NCBI GenBank assembly: GCA_964244695.1
Contig: CAXTJZ010000024.1
Span: forward strand, 1 to 26,424
Length of the DNA: 26,424 nt
Direction: 5' to 3'
Source of the DNA: BOG-908 sp964244695
GTDB taxonomy: Bacteria; Pseudomonadota; Alphaproteobacteria; Acetobacterales; Acetobacteraceae
Within the stretch, counting starts at the first letter, position 1, and each line of letters begins with the position of its first letter. The translations under genes and the position numbers were made by a program. A model generated the notes under the pieces. The model did not search any database. It saw only the letters and a list, made by a program, of their open reading frames with translations, and was not told the origin of the DNA. Of this stretch, positions 6,798 to 14,452 are shown one piece after another.

Positions 6798-9626
6798 TTA
6801 TCTGGCTGCCGTGACGGTAAGGGAGGCGGGCAGCGCGCGTATCGCAGTGAGCTCGTGTCCGGCGCGCGGCAGGTCCGTGACCTGGCCAACCGGTTCGGCC
6901 GTCAGGACGGCGAACAGACCGGCATTGGCGCTGCCGATGAACAGGCTACCGTAGGCTTCACGCATGGCCCGCAGCCCGCCCATGTCGCTTGCCTCGCTGG
7001 CGTCGCGGGCGGCACGCAGCGCCAAGGTCTGCCTGGCGTCGGACGGACCGGGCATGTCTGCCAGGCTGCGCAGCACCTGCTCGGCCCCGCTCCAGTCGTG
7101 CAGCCCCTCGCGCAGGCCCGCCTGTGCTTCCACGGCCGGCCTGTCCGTGAAGGCGGCAAGGGCCGTCAGCGCGTCCGCCGCGCGGCCGGCGCTGGCGAGC
7201 AGCCTGGCGCGCAGCAAGGCGCGGCGTTCCGCCACGTCCCGCGGTGTCGTCTGTTGGCCGGAGCGATCCAGCACGGCGAGCGCGCCGGAGCCGTCGCCGC
7301 GGTCAGCCAGCAGGCCTGCCAGACGCAGCCCGAGCGCAGGTTCTGCCGGCCCGCCTGCCGCGCCGTCCAGCAATCGCCGCAGGATGGGCTCGGCCCGCTC
7401 CGGCAGATCCAGCGCCAGCAGCTTGTCGGCCAGCAACGGCGCCAGCGCTGCCTCTGCAGCGTCCGCGCCGAGCACAAGCGAGGCATCGTCAGCCAGCGCC
7501 ACCAAATCCAGCGCCCCGAGCCTGGCCGCCTTGTCGGTGTGCACAAGCGTGGACACGACAGACACCTCGGCGGCGTGGATCACGTCGTGCGACCCGGGAA
7601 ACAGCGTGTCCGTCTCACGCAGAAGCGACAAGGCCTGCCGCCAGTCGCCCGCCTCGGCATGCAGGCCGGCGGCGCGCAGGCGTACGCGCAATTCCCTCTC
7701 GCCACCGCGCCAGGCGTAGACCTGCTTGTCCAGCAGTGCGGCGGCGGCCGCCTGAGTCAGCTTGCCGGAGGACAGACGCTGCTCGGTGGCCAGTTCCGCG
7801 GCCTGGGCGCGGGCCAGCCTGTCGTTTCCTGCCGCCACGCGGTCCAGCAGGCGAAGCGCCTCATCCGGCTTGCCCTGGCGCTGCGCCAGGCCGGCACGCA
7901 CCACGTCCAGCGAAGGGTCCGGCGCTGCCGCGAGCAGCTCGGTCAGCGGGCCATCCTGCCCGCCGCGCGCCAGCAGCGATGCCACCGCCGGCAGCATCCT
8001 GCGGCGCAGCACCTCCGGATAACTCAGCAGGAGCCGCCAGCGTGCGCCCACGGCGGCCGCCGAAGCCGCCTGGTCTGTGCCCCACAGGCCGCGCCAAAGC
8101 GCCGCCTCATCACTGTCACCGAGGCGCGCGGTATCGAATGCCGGCGCCGAAGGAGCGGCCCCGCCGGCCTGTGCCGACAGCCAGGCCGCGATGCCGGACA
8201 GGCCATGCCAGGCGGGATCGGCCATCACCGACGGGTCGTCGGTTGCCGCCACCTGCAGGACGGCAGCGGCCTCGGCATCCAAGCCACAGGCGAGCATGGC
8301 TTCGGCCACGCGCAGGCGCGGCGCCGCACGCCCCGCCAGCGGCGTGGTGGCGGCATCACGCAGCGCGGCAGCCAGTCGCGTATGCAGCATGGGCGCTGGC
8401 AGCGCGGGAAAGTCGAACCGCCGGGTCATGGCATGGCCGTCAGCCCCCACGGCGGACAGCGTATCGGGCCAGAGCAGCGCCAGCGCCGGCGGATCGGCGG
8501 CCATCAATTCGAACCCGGCCTCCTTGCCTTCAAGCTTTACGCGGTCTGACAGCGGTTGGACGACCACGCCCTGCCAGCTGGGCAGCAGGGCCCATTCCGC
8601 GGCGCGGTGCGGGGCCACCACGCGCTGGCCTACGCCGCGCTGCGTGCCGACGAGCAGACGCCCGCCTGTTGCGTCGTCCTCCACGGCGACAACGTGGCCA
8701 GCGCCGGCGGCCGCCAGGGTCAGCACGCCGGCCTGCGCCGTGCCCGTGATCAGCAGAACCGGTCCTGCTGCGCGGGCAAGTGTCAGCTGCCAGCCCGCGT
8801 CTTGTCGCACCAGGCGGGGCGTGGCGCCCGGCTTCACCCGCAGGCGCAGCTCGCTGCCATCGGGCAACAGCCGCTCGGTGGTGCCGCCGAACACCGGATC
8901 GTCCTTGAGCTGGCTCAGGTCCAGCGAGACCGGCGAATCTAGCACCACGCGCAGCTCGCCGTTGCGGGAGAATGCCGCGGCACCGGTGAGTTTCGCCGCA
9001 GGCAACAGGATGGAGGGGCCGCCGAGCGTGCCGTCTTGCGTCAGCAAGACCACCGAGGGGGCAACAGGGCTCGCCTGTTCCTGCGCGGGTGCAGGGGCAG
9101 GTGGCGGCAGACCTGCTGCAGGCGCAGGCTTTGGACCAGGGGCGGGCACCGGCATGACGGGTGTCGCGGAAGACGGGATCGTTGCCGTGGTTTTCTGGGC
9201 CGAGAGGCCCGGACGTGGCTCGGCCAACACGGCAGGGTGGAACTGTCCGGGCGGCAGAGGCAGCGTGCTGGCGTCCACATCGATGATGATGCGGTCCGCC
9301 AGAACGTGCACGCGCGGCCTGGCGCCAAGCGCCAGAGACAGGCGCACATGCCCAGGCGTTGCCGACACCGCGCGTACCCAAGCACCGGGCGCGCCCTGCA
9401 CGCCGCGGCCAGCCAATCCGCCATCGCCTGCCGGCAGATCCACCGACAGCGTGGCGCCGGCCTGGCGCATCGCCAGCCCTGGCCCTGGCCGCGCCAGGAT
9501 GATCACCCGGTCGGACACGCCATTTTGCAGTTCCTGCACCAGCGGCGTGCCAGCCCGGGCAGGCCCGGCGAACCACGCCGCAGCACAGCACAGGGCAGCG
9601 CGGCCAAGCAGCAGGCGCCGGCTCAA
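6798..9626 (-). CDS. Large exported AMIN-like/TPR-like protein of the flagellar block
   Basis: A 942-residue protein whose name and exact function I do not recognise. Residues 1-25 form a signal peptide (twin Arg, hydrophobic stretch, cleavage after ARA). About 26-120 are beta-rich and AMIN-like (VQELQNGVSDRVIILARPG). A Pro/Ala linker covers about 145-195, a second beta-rich region about 200-400 repeats the pattern (LRVVLDSPVSLDLSQL), and from about 430 to the end there are Ala/Leu/Asp-rich helical repeats resembling TPRs. It is therefore probably periplasmic. The TTG at 9624-9626 overlaps the cheZ stop (TTGA). The open frame extends upstream only as a shadow of cheZ. As last gene of the motor/chemotaxis run it may be a motility accessory, comparable in position to rhizobial MotC; that is inference. 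Confidence 0.82.
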   Translation of the reverse strand: MSRRLLLGRAALCCAAAWFAGPARAGTPLVQELQNGVSDRVIILARPGPGLAMRQAGATLSVDLPAGDGGLAGRGVQGAPGAWVRAVSATPGHVRLSLALGARPRVHVLADRIIIDVDASTLPLPPGQFHPAVLAEPRPGLSAQKTTATIPSSATPVMPVPAPGPKPAPAAGLPPPAPAPAQEQASPVAPSVVLLTQDGTLGGPSILLPAAKLTGAAAFSRNGELRVVLDSPVSLDLSQLKDDPVFGGTTERLLPDGSELRLRVKPGATPRLVRQDAGWQLTLARAAGPVLLITGTAQAGVLTLAAAGAGHVVAVEDDATGGRLLVGTQRGVGQRVVAPHRAAEWALLPSWQGVVVQPLSDRVKLEGKEAGFELMAADPPALALLWPDTLSAVGADGHAMTRRFDFPALPAPMLHTRLAAALRDAATTPLAGRAAPRLRVAEAMLACGLDAEAAAVLQVAATDDPSVMADPAWHGLSGIAAWLSAQAGGAAPSAPAFDTARLGDSDEAALWRGLWGTDQAASAAAVGARWRLLLSYPEVLRRRMLPAVASLLARGGQDGPLTELLAAAPDPSLDVVRAGLAQRQGKPDEALRLLDRVAAGNDRLARAQAAELATEQRLSSGKLTQAAAAALLDKQVYAWRGGERELRVRLRAAGLHAEAGDWRQALSLLRETDTLFPGSHDVIHAAEVSVVSTLVHTDKAARLGALDLVALADDASLVLGADAAEAALAPLLADKLLALDLPERAEPILRRLLDGAAGGPAEPALGLRLAGLLADRGDGSGALAVLDRSGQQTTPRDVAERRALLRARLLASAGRAADALTALAAFTDRPAVEAQAGLREGLHDWSGAEQVLRSLADMPGPSDARQTLALRAARDASEASDMGGLRAMREAYGSLFIGSANAGLFAVLTAEPVGQVTDLPRAGHELTAIRALPASLTVTAAR

Positions 9627-10207
9627 TCGAAGCTGGCCAGCAATGCGTCGATGTCGGACTGGCCCATGGCGGCTTCGGCCAGTTGCGGTCCGTTCAGCAG
9701 GGACTCCGGGCCTATCGGCTCGCGGGACACGCGTGCGGCTGCGCAGTCCGGCGAGAACACGGCGATCATGTGCGCCACCTTGCGCTCGATGGCCTGCAAC
9801 GCGGCAACGATCTTGGTGATGCGCTGGCCGGTGATGTCCTGGAAGCTGCACGCCTCGTAGATACGTGTGACAGCATCCTGCAACGTCTGCGCATCTTCGC
9901 GGCCCATCCGGCCCATCATCGCCTCGAGCTGCTCGCAGGACTCGAGGATGCTGTCGGTCGCGGTTGCCGTGTGCGTCACGATCGCGTCCAGCTCGTCGGT
10001 GGCGGACGGGATGTGACTCGCGGTGATGTCGTCCGCACCCATGGCGACGATTTCCGCGCGCGTGCTTGCGACGGTTGCAGCCAAGTCCTCTATCTCTGCG
10101 AGTAGAGCCGCTTCGGCAGCGCTCAGCATCCGTGTGCCCAAGACCGCGCGCACCCGCTCGGCAACCGCCATGGCGCCTGCGTCGCCCAAAGCCGAACGGT
10201 CACGCAT
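9623..10207 (-). CDS. cheZ: Chemotaxis protein phosphatase CheZ
   Basis: Dephosphorylates CheY-P and so ends the switching signal. The 194-residue reading has the long amphipathic helices of CheZ. The active-site signature SFQDITGQRITKI is at 121-133. The tail SDIDALLASFD (184-194) resembles the C-terminal CheY-binding peptide of E. coli CheZ. The ATG at 10205-10207 overlaps the end of cheY by 8 bases (ATGCGTGA), so the two are likely coupled. A longer frame to 10264 merely overlaps cheY further. CheZ is best known in beta- and gammaproteobacteria, with divergent forms in alphaproteobacteria. Confidence 0.9.
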   Translation of the reverse strand: MRDRSALGDAGAMAVAERVRAVLGTRMLSAAEAALLAEIEDLAATVASTRAEIVAMGADDITASHIPSATDELDAIVTHTATATDSILESCEQLEAMMGRMGREDAQTLQDAVTRIYEACSFQDITGQRITKIVAALQAIERKVAHMIAVFSPDCAAARVSREPIGPESLLNGPQLAEAAMGQSDIDALLASFD

Positions 10208-10586
10208 GGGCCAGCACCTTCTCGATCTTCTCGCGCAGGGTTTCGGCGTTGAACGGCTTGACAATGTAGTTCGAGACGCCGGCCTGCTTGGCGGCGACCA
10301 CGTTTTCCGCCTTGCTTTCGGCGGTTATCATGATGAATGGCGTGGCGCGCAGCCGCGTGTCCTGACGCACTTCCTGCAGCAGTTCCAGCCCGGTCATCGG
10401 GGCCATGTTCCAGTCGCTTATGACCAAACCGTAGTTGCCGGTGCGCAGCTTGCTCAGCGCTTCGGAGCCGTCCGATGCCTCATCGACGTTGTTGAATTCG
10501 ATCTGCTTGAGCAGGTTGCGTATGATACGCAGCATCGTCTTATAGTCGTCCACGATAAGGACGTTCATGGATTTATCGATTGCCAT
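10200..10586 (-). CDS. cheY: Chemotaxis response regulator CheY
   Basis: Single-domain receiver of 128 residues. The acidic pocket is D13-D14, the phospho-acceptor D58 (VISDWN), with T88 and K110 (IVKPF) completing the site. W59 next to D58 and the absence of any output domain point to CheY and not a transcription factor. Phospho-CheY binds FliM at the motor. The ATG at 10584-10586 is 9 bases after the motE-like stop. It sits in the motor gene run and not with cheA/cheW, none of which is in the window. Confidence 0.95.
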   Translation of the reverse strand: MAIDKSMNVLIVDDYKTMLRIIRNLLKQIEFNNVDEASDGSEALSKLRTGNYGLVISDWNMAPMTGLELLQEVRQDTRLRATPFIMITAESKAENVVAAKQAGVSNYIVKPFNAETLREKIEKVLAHA

Positions 10587-10595
10587 TGCCTGAAC

Positions 10596-11282
10596 TCAGC
10601 CTTTCGGGATTGCAGTGGGTGGAGCCGCTTCCGGCGGCGTGATCGCGCGCGTGCGCATCTCGGCCAAAAGCTGGGTGGCCAGCCGCGCCCGATCCGGCTG
10701 CATGGCGGCCAGCACGGGTGCTGCCCGTCGCTCCTGCATGCGGTCCAGCACCTGCAGCAGAACCTGCATGTCCAGCGCGTCGAAGATCGCGGCGGCCTCG
10801 CGCGGCTTCATCGCCTCATAGGTTTTTACCAGGCCGGCCCAGTTCTCCGTGCGACGCGCCTGCCTGTCCGATTCCAGGCTTTCCAGCCTGGTCTGCAAGG
10901 CGGTCAGCTGGGTCACGCGCTCTTCCAGCCGTTTGTCCGCCGCTGCAAGCTCGGCGGCGCGCTGGTCCAGCGCGCGCGCCCTCTCGTCGAGTGCCTCGCG
11001 GCGTGCACGGAGCGACAACAGCACTACCCGTTCACTGTCGCTCATCGGCGGTGCTGCCGGGGCGGCGCCCGGCGGGGTTGTTCCGGCTGACGCTGCAGGT
11101 TTTGCCGCATCCTGCGCGGTGTCGGCCGCTTTCGCGGGTTGAGGCAGCGGGGCGGCCTGCGCAGCCATTGCGCCGCCCGGCTCTTCGGCCGCTGCCTGGA
11201 CCAGCGTCACGGATTTCAACACAAGCAGCGCGGACATCGCGCCGATCGTGGTTGTCAGCAGGCGTGGCGCTTTCAGACGCAT
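10596..11282 (-). CDS. MotE-like flagellar protein (MgtE N-like domain)
   Basis: A 228-residue protein with an N-terminal membrane or signal segment (about 8-30), an Ala/Pro-rich stretch, a coiled coil (about 80-145, rich in Arg/Glu/Leu), and a C-terminal helical region with MKPREAAAIFDALD and VLDRMQERRAAPVLAAM that matches the MgtE_N-like fold of MotE proteins. In rhizobia MotE is a periplasmic chaperone of MotC; in other alphaproteobacteria similar proteins are placed in the flagellar set. The start ATG (11280-11282) is 1 base after the DUF6468 stop. The role here rests on family and context. Confidence 0.82.
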   Translation of the reverse strand: MRLKAPRLLTTTIGAMSALLVLKSVTLVQAAAEEPGGAMAAQAAPLPQPAKAADTAQDAAKPAASAGTTPPGAAPAAPPMSDSERVVLLSLRARREALDERARALDQRAAELAAADKRLEERVTQLTALQTRLESLESDRQARRTENWAGLVKTYEAMKPREAAAIFDALDMQVLLQVLDRMQERRAAPVLAAMQPDRARLATQLLAEMRTRAITPPEAAPPTAIPKG

Positions 11283-11283
11283 G

Positions 11284-11763
11284 TCAACGCACCGTACGCA
11301 GCGCGCGCATCAACTCGCGCTCAGCCTGGCTGCGAAGCACAGGTGCGGGCGCGCTGTCCTGCACCGGGTCTGCCATCACGGGCGCGGCAGGTGCCTGCGC
11401 CGGCGCGCTTGGTGCAAAGGCCAGTCCGTCCCCGAACATGCGCGCCGACCGCACAGCGTGTTCTAGCCGCTCGGCGAGCTTGTCGCTTCGGTCCGCGAGG
11501 AAATTCAGATCGTCCCGCAGACGCTGGCCGACTTCAATCTGGCGGGCCATCTGCCTGCCTGCGCCGTCCGCGGCGCCGCGCAGACGCTCGATGCCGTTTT
11601 CCGCCTGGCGCGTGCTTTCGTTAAATCCTTCCACCAGCTCCTCCAGCACCGCCCTGTCCCGTTTCAACACGCCAAGCGCGCGTTCCAGCCGGATCGCGTG
11701 CACAAGCGTCGCCGCAAGCAGGATCAGCAGCGCCGATTCCAGCAGCCATTGCGCATTACCCAT
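11284..11763 (-). CDS. DUF6468-like flagellar-locus protein
   Basis: A 159-residue protein with one N-terminal membrane helix (LLESALLILLAATLVHAIRL, about 7-26), a long heptad-rich coiled coil (about 27-115) and an Ala/Pro-rich tail that ends ERELMRALRTVR. It resembles the alphaproteobacterial DUF6468 family, which is found beside fliL, fliM and motE genes. Its function is not known to me. The ATG at 11761-11763 has GGGG 8 bases upstream. It is the first gene after the R4 element and leads DUF6468-motE-cheY-cheZ. Confidence 0.8.
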   Translation of the reverse strand: MGNAQWLLESALLILLAATLVHAIRLERALGVLKRDRAVLEELVEGFNESTRQAENGIERLRGAADGAGRQMARQIEVGQRLRDDLNFLADRSDKLAERLEHAVRSARMFGDGLAFAPSAPAQAPAAPVMADPVQDSAPAPVLRSQAERELMRALRTVR

Positions 11764-11856
11764 TATGCGCGCCCCAGGTTAGCAAAGCGTTGAAGGGACG
11801 CACCGGGCCAGGCGCGCATCATTGGGCATGAAGACTCGTTTCCACCACCGACATGA

Positions 11857-11907
11857 GAAAAAGTTTTTTGCTTCTTTTTTTCAAAAAAGAAGGCCTTGCT
11901 TGCTTGC
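11857..11907. repeat. Half-length palindromic element, copy R4 (DUF6468-fliM)
   Basis: Only one half-unit is present: AAAAAGTTTTTTG followed by a CTTC...GAAG hairpin and GGCCTTGCTTGC. It ends 1 bp from the fliM stop codon. No mirror half is seen in the 90 bases on its left. Confidence 0.87.
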
Positions 11908-11908
11908 C

Positions 11909-12958
11909 TCATTCCGGCCCCGCCAGCGCACTTCGCTCCAGCGCCCCATCGATACGGACCGCCACATGGTTCTTCCGCCGCCCAACCTGGGCCTGAAACA
12001 ATTTTACCGTCCCGCAGCGCACCTGGACCGCCGCACCTGCCGAGGTGTTCAGCAAGATGCGGTCACCAGGCTTGAACGCCACCACGTCGGACAGCCGCAT
12101 CGTCTGCTCATCCAGGACCACATCCAGAGTGATGTCCGTGTTCCACAATTCCTCCGCCAGATGCGTCTCCCAGATGGAGTCGCGCCCGAACTTCTCGCCC
12201 ATGAATTGCTGCAGCAGGAGTTCGCGCACCGGCTCCAGCGTTGCGTAGGGCAGCAGCAGTTCCATGCGCCCGCCGCGGTCTTCCATGTCCACCCTGAGGC
12301 GCCCGAGAACGGCCGCGTTGGACAACCGGGAGATCGCGGCGAAACGTGGATTGACCTCGAGCCTTTCGAAGCGGAACGTCACCGGGCAGATCGGGTCGAA
12401 GCTCGCGGAAAGATCGGCCAGCACCACCTGTATCAGCCGTTCCACCAGCGTGCGCTCGATCGTTGTGTACGGCCGTCCCTCGATGCGCATCGCCGCGGTG
12501 CCGCGCCGCCCGCCCAACAGCACATCGACGATCGAGTAGATCATCGCGCTGTCGATCACCATCAGCCCGTAATTGTCCCACTCTTCCGCCTTGAATACGG
12601 CAAGCATCGCCGGCAGCGGAATGGAATTGAGGTAGTCCCCGAAACGCAGCGAGACGATGTTGTCGATGGAGACTTCCACGTTGTCGCTGGTGAAGTTGCG
12701 CAGGCTGGTGGACATGATGCGCACCAGGCGATCGAAGACGATCTCCAGCATCGGCAGCCGCTCATAGGACACCAGCCCGGAGCTGATGATGCGCTGCATG
12801 CCGCTGACCGCCTCGCTGCCGCCAGGCCCGTCATCGAAGCCAAGCAGGCTGTCGATCTCCGCCTGGTTGAGCACGCGCGCGGGTTCGGCGGCCACCGCTG
12901 GCTCTTCCTCGAGCTCGGCTCCCCAGGCCGCCGCCAGCGCGTCGTCCTCCTCGCTCAT
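11909..12958 (-). CDS. fliM: Flagellar motor switch protein FliM
   Basis: C-ring protein that receives CheY-P and sets rotation direction. The 349 residues hold the N-terminal CheY-binding motif LNQAEIDSLLGFD (30-42), preceded by an acidic extension of about 28 residues. The CheC-like middle domain follows (around GLVSYERLPMLEIVFDRL and FGDYLNSIPLP), then the SpoA-like C-terminal domain (about 260-335, with DVVLDEQTMRLSDVVAFKPGD). The start ATG overlaps the fliL stop (ATGA at 12955-12958), so translation should be coupled. Confidence 0.96.
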   Translation of the reverse strand: MSEEDDALAAAWGAELEEEPAVAAEPARVLNQAEIDSLLGFDDGPGGSEAVSGMQRIISSGLVSYERLPMLEIVFDRLVRIMSTSLRNFTSDNVEVSIDNIVSLRFGDYLNSIPLPAMLAVFKAEEWDNYGLMVIDSAMIYSIVDVLLGGRRGTAAMRIEGRPYTTIERTLVERLIQVVLADLSASFDPICPVTFRFERLEVNPRFAAISRLSNAAVLGRLRVDMEDRGGRMELLLPYATLEPVRELLLQQFMGEKFGRDSIWETHLAEELWNTDITLDVVLDEQTMRLSDVVAFKPGDRILLNTSAGAAVQVRCGTVKLFQAQVGRRKNHVAVRIDGALERSALAGPE

Positions 12959-13455
12959 TCGATGATCATTTCAACAAACAGCACGTCCGTCACCCGCGCC
13001 GGTGTCGCGGCCAGGGAGGCGCGGCTGATGAATTCCTCGCGCAACCGGTAGCTGCCCTCCGAGCCGCGCAACTCCTCCGGCCGCATGTCACGCAGGTAGG
13101 TCTGGAACATGTCCTGTATGCGCGGCATCGCCGCCGTCACCGCCGCCTCATCCGACGCCGCAGTGACTTCAAGTTTTGCGTGCAGCTTCATGTAGCTCGG
13201 CCGCTTGCCGGGCACGTTCAGATTGCTGACGATCTCGGGTACGTCCACGTACACAGGCGGCGCGGCTTTAATTTCGGCAGCCGCCGCGCCAGCATGGGCG
13301 GCCGCCGGCGCGCCATGCCCCAGCATCTTGGGGACGACTCCGCTAAACCAACCCCCGGCGCCGGCCGCCACCAACAGGACGGGCACCGCCAGGACAAGCT
13401 TCTTGCCACCCTTCTTCTTGGGTTCCGCGTCCTGGGATGCACCGTGATCTGCCAT
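12955..13455 (-). CDS. fliL: Flagellar basal-body protein FliL
   Basis: Stator-associated single-pass membrane protein. It has a Lys-rich N-terminus (KKKGGKK), a membrane helix at about 20-42, an Ala-rich linker, and a periplasmic domain with the family pattern YVDVPEIVSNLN (about 88-99) and a conserved end region RVTDVLFVEMIIE. At 166 residues it has the usual size. It forms a two-gene unit with fliM (4-bp overlap) and is separated from motA by the R5 element. Confidence 0.94.
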   Translation of the reverse strand: MADHGASQDAEPKKKGGKKLVLAVPVLLVAAGAGGWFSGVVPKMLGHGAPAAAHAGAAAAEIKAAPPVYVDVPEIVSNLNVPGKRPSYMKLHAKLEVTAASDEAAVTAAMPRIQDMFQTYLRDMRPEELRGSEGSYRLREEFISRASLAATPARVTDVLFVEMIIE

Positions 13456-13499
13456 GGTTTTATGTTACGGGGACGTGGTTAATTTTCAGCTAAAAGCAA

Positions 13500-13558
13500 A
13501 GGAAGTAAGCAGTTCTTTTTTTTGAAAGATGAACCAAAAATCTGTGCTCCCTACCGGG
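13500..13558. repeat. Half-length palindromic element, copy R5 (fliL-motA)
   Basis: One decayed half-unit with GTTC...GAAC arms (AGTTCTTTTTTTTGAAAGATGAACC) followed by AAAAATCTGTGCTCCC. It lies 17 bp from the motA stop codon. Confidence 0.75.
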
Positions 13559-13575
13559 GCTCAGTTCAACGCGCG

Positions 13576-14445
13576 TCAGGTTGGCACCTGGAGTTTGCCT
13601 AGGGATTCCTCCAACTCCTGGAAGCTTGGCATGAATTCGTTGGGGACCATCTTGCGGCCTGTCTCCACGCTCACCTGCGGCGCATTGCCGTGCAGATGCG
13701 CCACCAGAACCGCGCGTATCACGTCACTGTAGCGGGCATCACCTTGCACAATTCCCTTGATGCGAGCGGCACAGGGGGCGGCTACGCCATACGCCAGCAA
13801 CACGCCCAGGAACGTTCCGACAAGCGCACCGCCAATCATCTCGCCCAGCACGGCAGGCGGCTCGTTGATGTGACCCATCGTCTTGATCACGCCCAGCACG
13901 GCGGCCACGATGCCAAGCGCAGGCAGCGCGTCGGCCATCGTCTGGATGGCGTGACTGCCGTGCAGCTCCTCATTCAGCGTCTTCTTCAGCTCGCGGCCCA
14001 TCAGGTCCTCGATCTGGTGTGGATCGTCGGCATTCATCCCCATCATGCGCAGGTAGTCGCACACCAGCGCCGTGGTATGGTGATCAGCAAGTATCTTCGG
14101 AAAATGCTTGAACGCCGTGCTCTCCTCCGGCTTTTCGATGTGCGGCTCCAGCGCCATGGCGCCGCGTTGGTTGGCCAATTTGGTGAAGAAGAACAGCAGC
14201 GACAGCAGCTCCACGTATTCGGTCTTCTTGAACCGTTCGCCTTTCAGGATCATGCCGAACCCGGCCAGCGTGTGCTTCACGCCGGTCATCGAGTTGGCCA
14301 TGATGAACGTGCCAATGGCCGCACCCAGGATCGTCAGCAATTCGAACGGCATGGATGCCACGAGCGGCCCTATCGCACCGCCGCTCGCAATGAAGCTGCC
14401 GAACACACACGCGAGCAGAAACGCCAGGCCACCAAGAGTCAGCAT
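13576..14445 (-). CDS. motA: Flagellar stator protein MotA
   Basis: Proton-channel subunit that drives rotation. The 289 residues show the expected four membrane helices: two near the N-terminus (about 3-20 and 28-50) and two near 168-188 and 202-222. A large cytoplasmic loop with charged residues (ERFKKTEYVELLSLL, about 86-100) separates the pairs. The segment ALPALGIVAAVLGVIKTMG carries the conserved proline of helix 3. It follows motB by 7 bp. The chain is slightly longer than average but has no odd insertion. Confidence 0.96.
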   Translation of the reverse strand: MLTLGGLAFLLACVFGSFIASGGAIGPLVASMPFELLTILGAAIGTFIMANSMTGVKHTLAGFGMILKGERFKKTEYVELLSLLFFFTKLANQRGAMALEPHIEKPEESTAFKHFPKILADHHTTALVCDYLRMMGMNADDPHQIEDLMGRELKKTLNEELHGSHAIQTMADALPALGIVAAVLGVIKTMGHINEPPAVLGEMIGGALVGTFLGVLLAYGVAAPCAARIKGIVQGDARYSDVIRAVLVAHLHGNAPQVSVETGRKMVPNEFMPSFQELEESLGKLQVPT

Positions 14446-14452
14446 CGCGCGC

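Noticed and set aside
6855..8549. Long plus-strand frame of 564 codons opposite the AMIN/TPR gene
   Set aside because: Antisense shadow caused by high GC content. It is full of Arg/Gln/Gly with no domain pattern, while the minus frame has a signal peptide and ordered domains.
9627..9851. N-terminal extension of the AMIN/TPR protein to base 9851
   Set aside because: The added residues are the cheZ gene read in another frame. The signal peptide begins at the TTG overlapping the cheZ stop.
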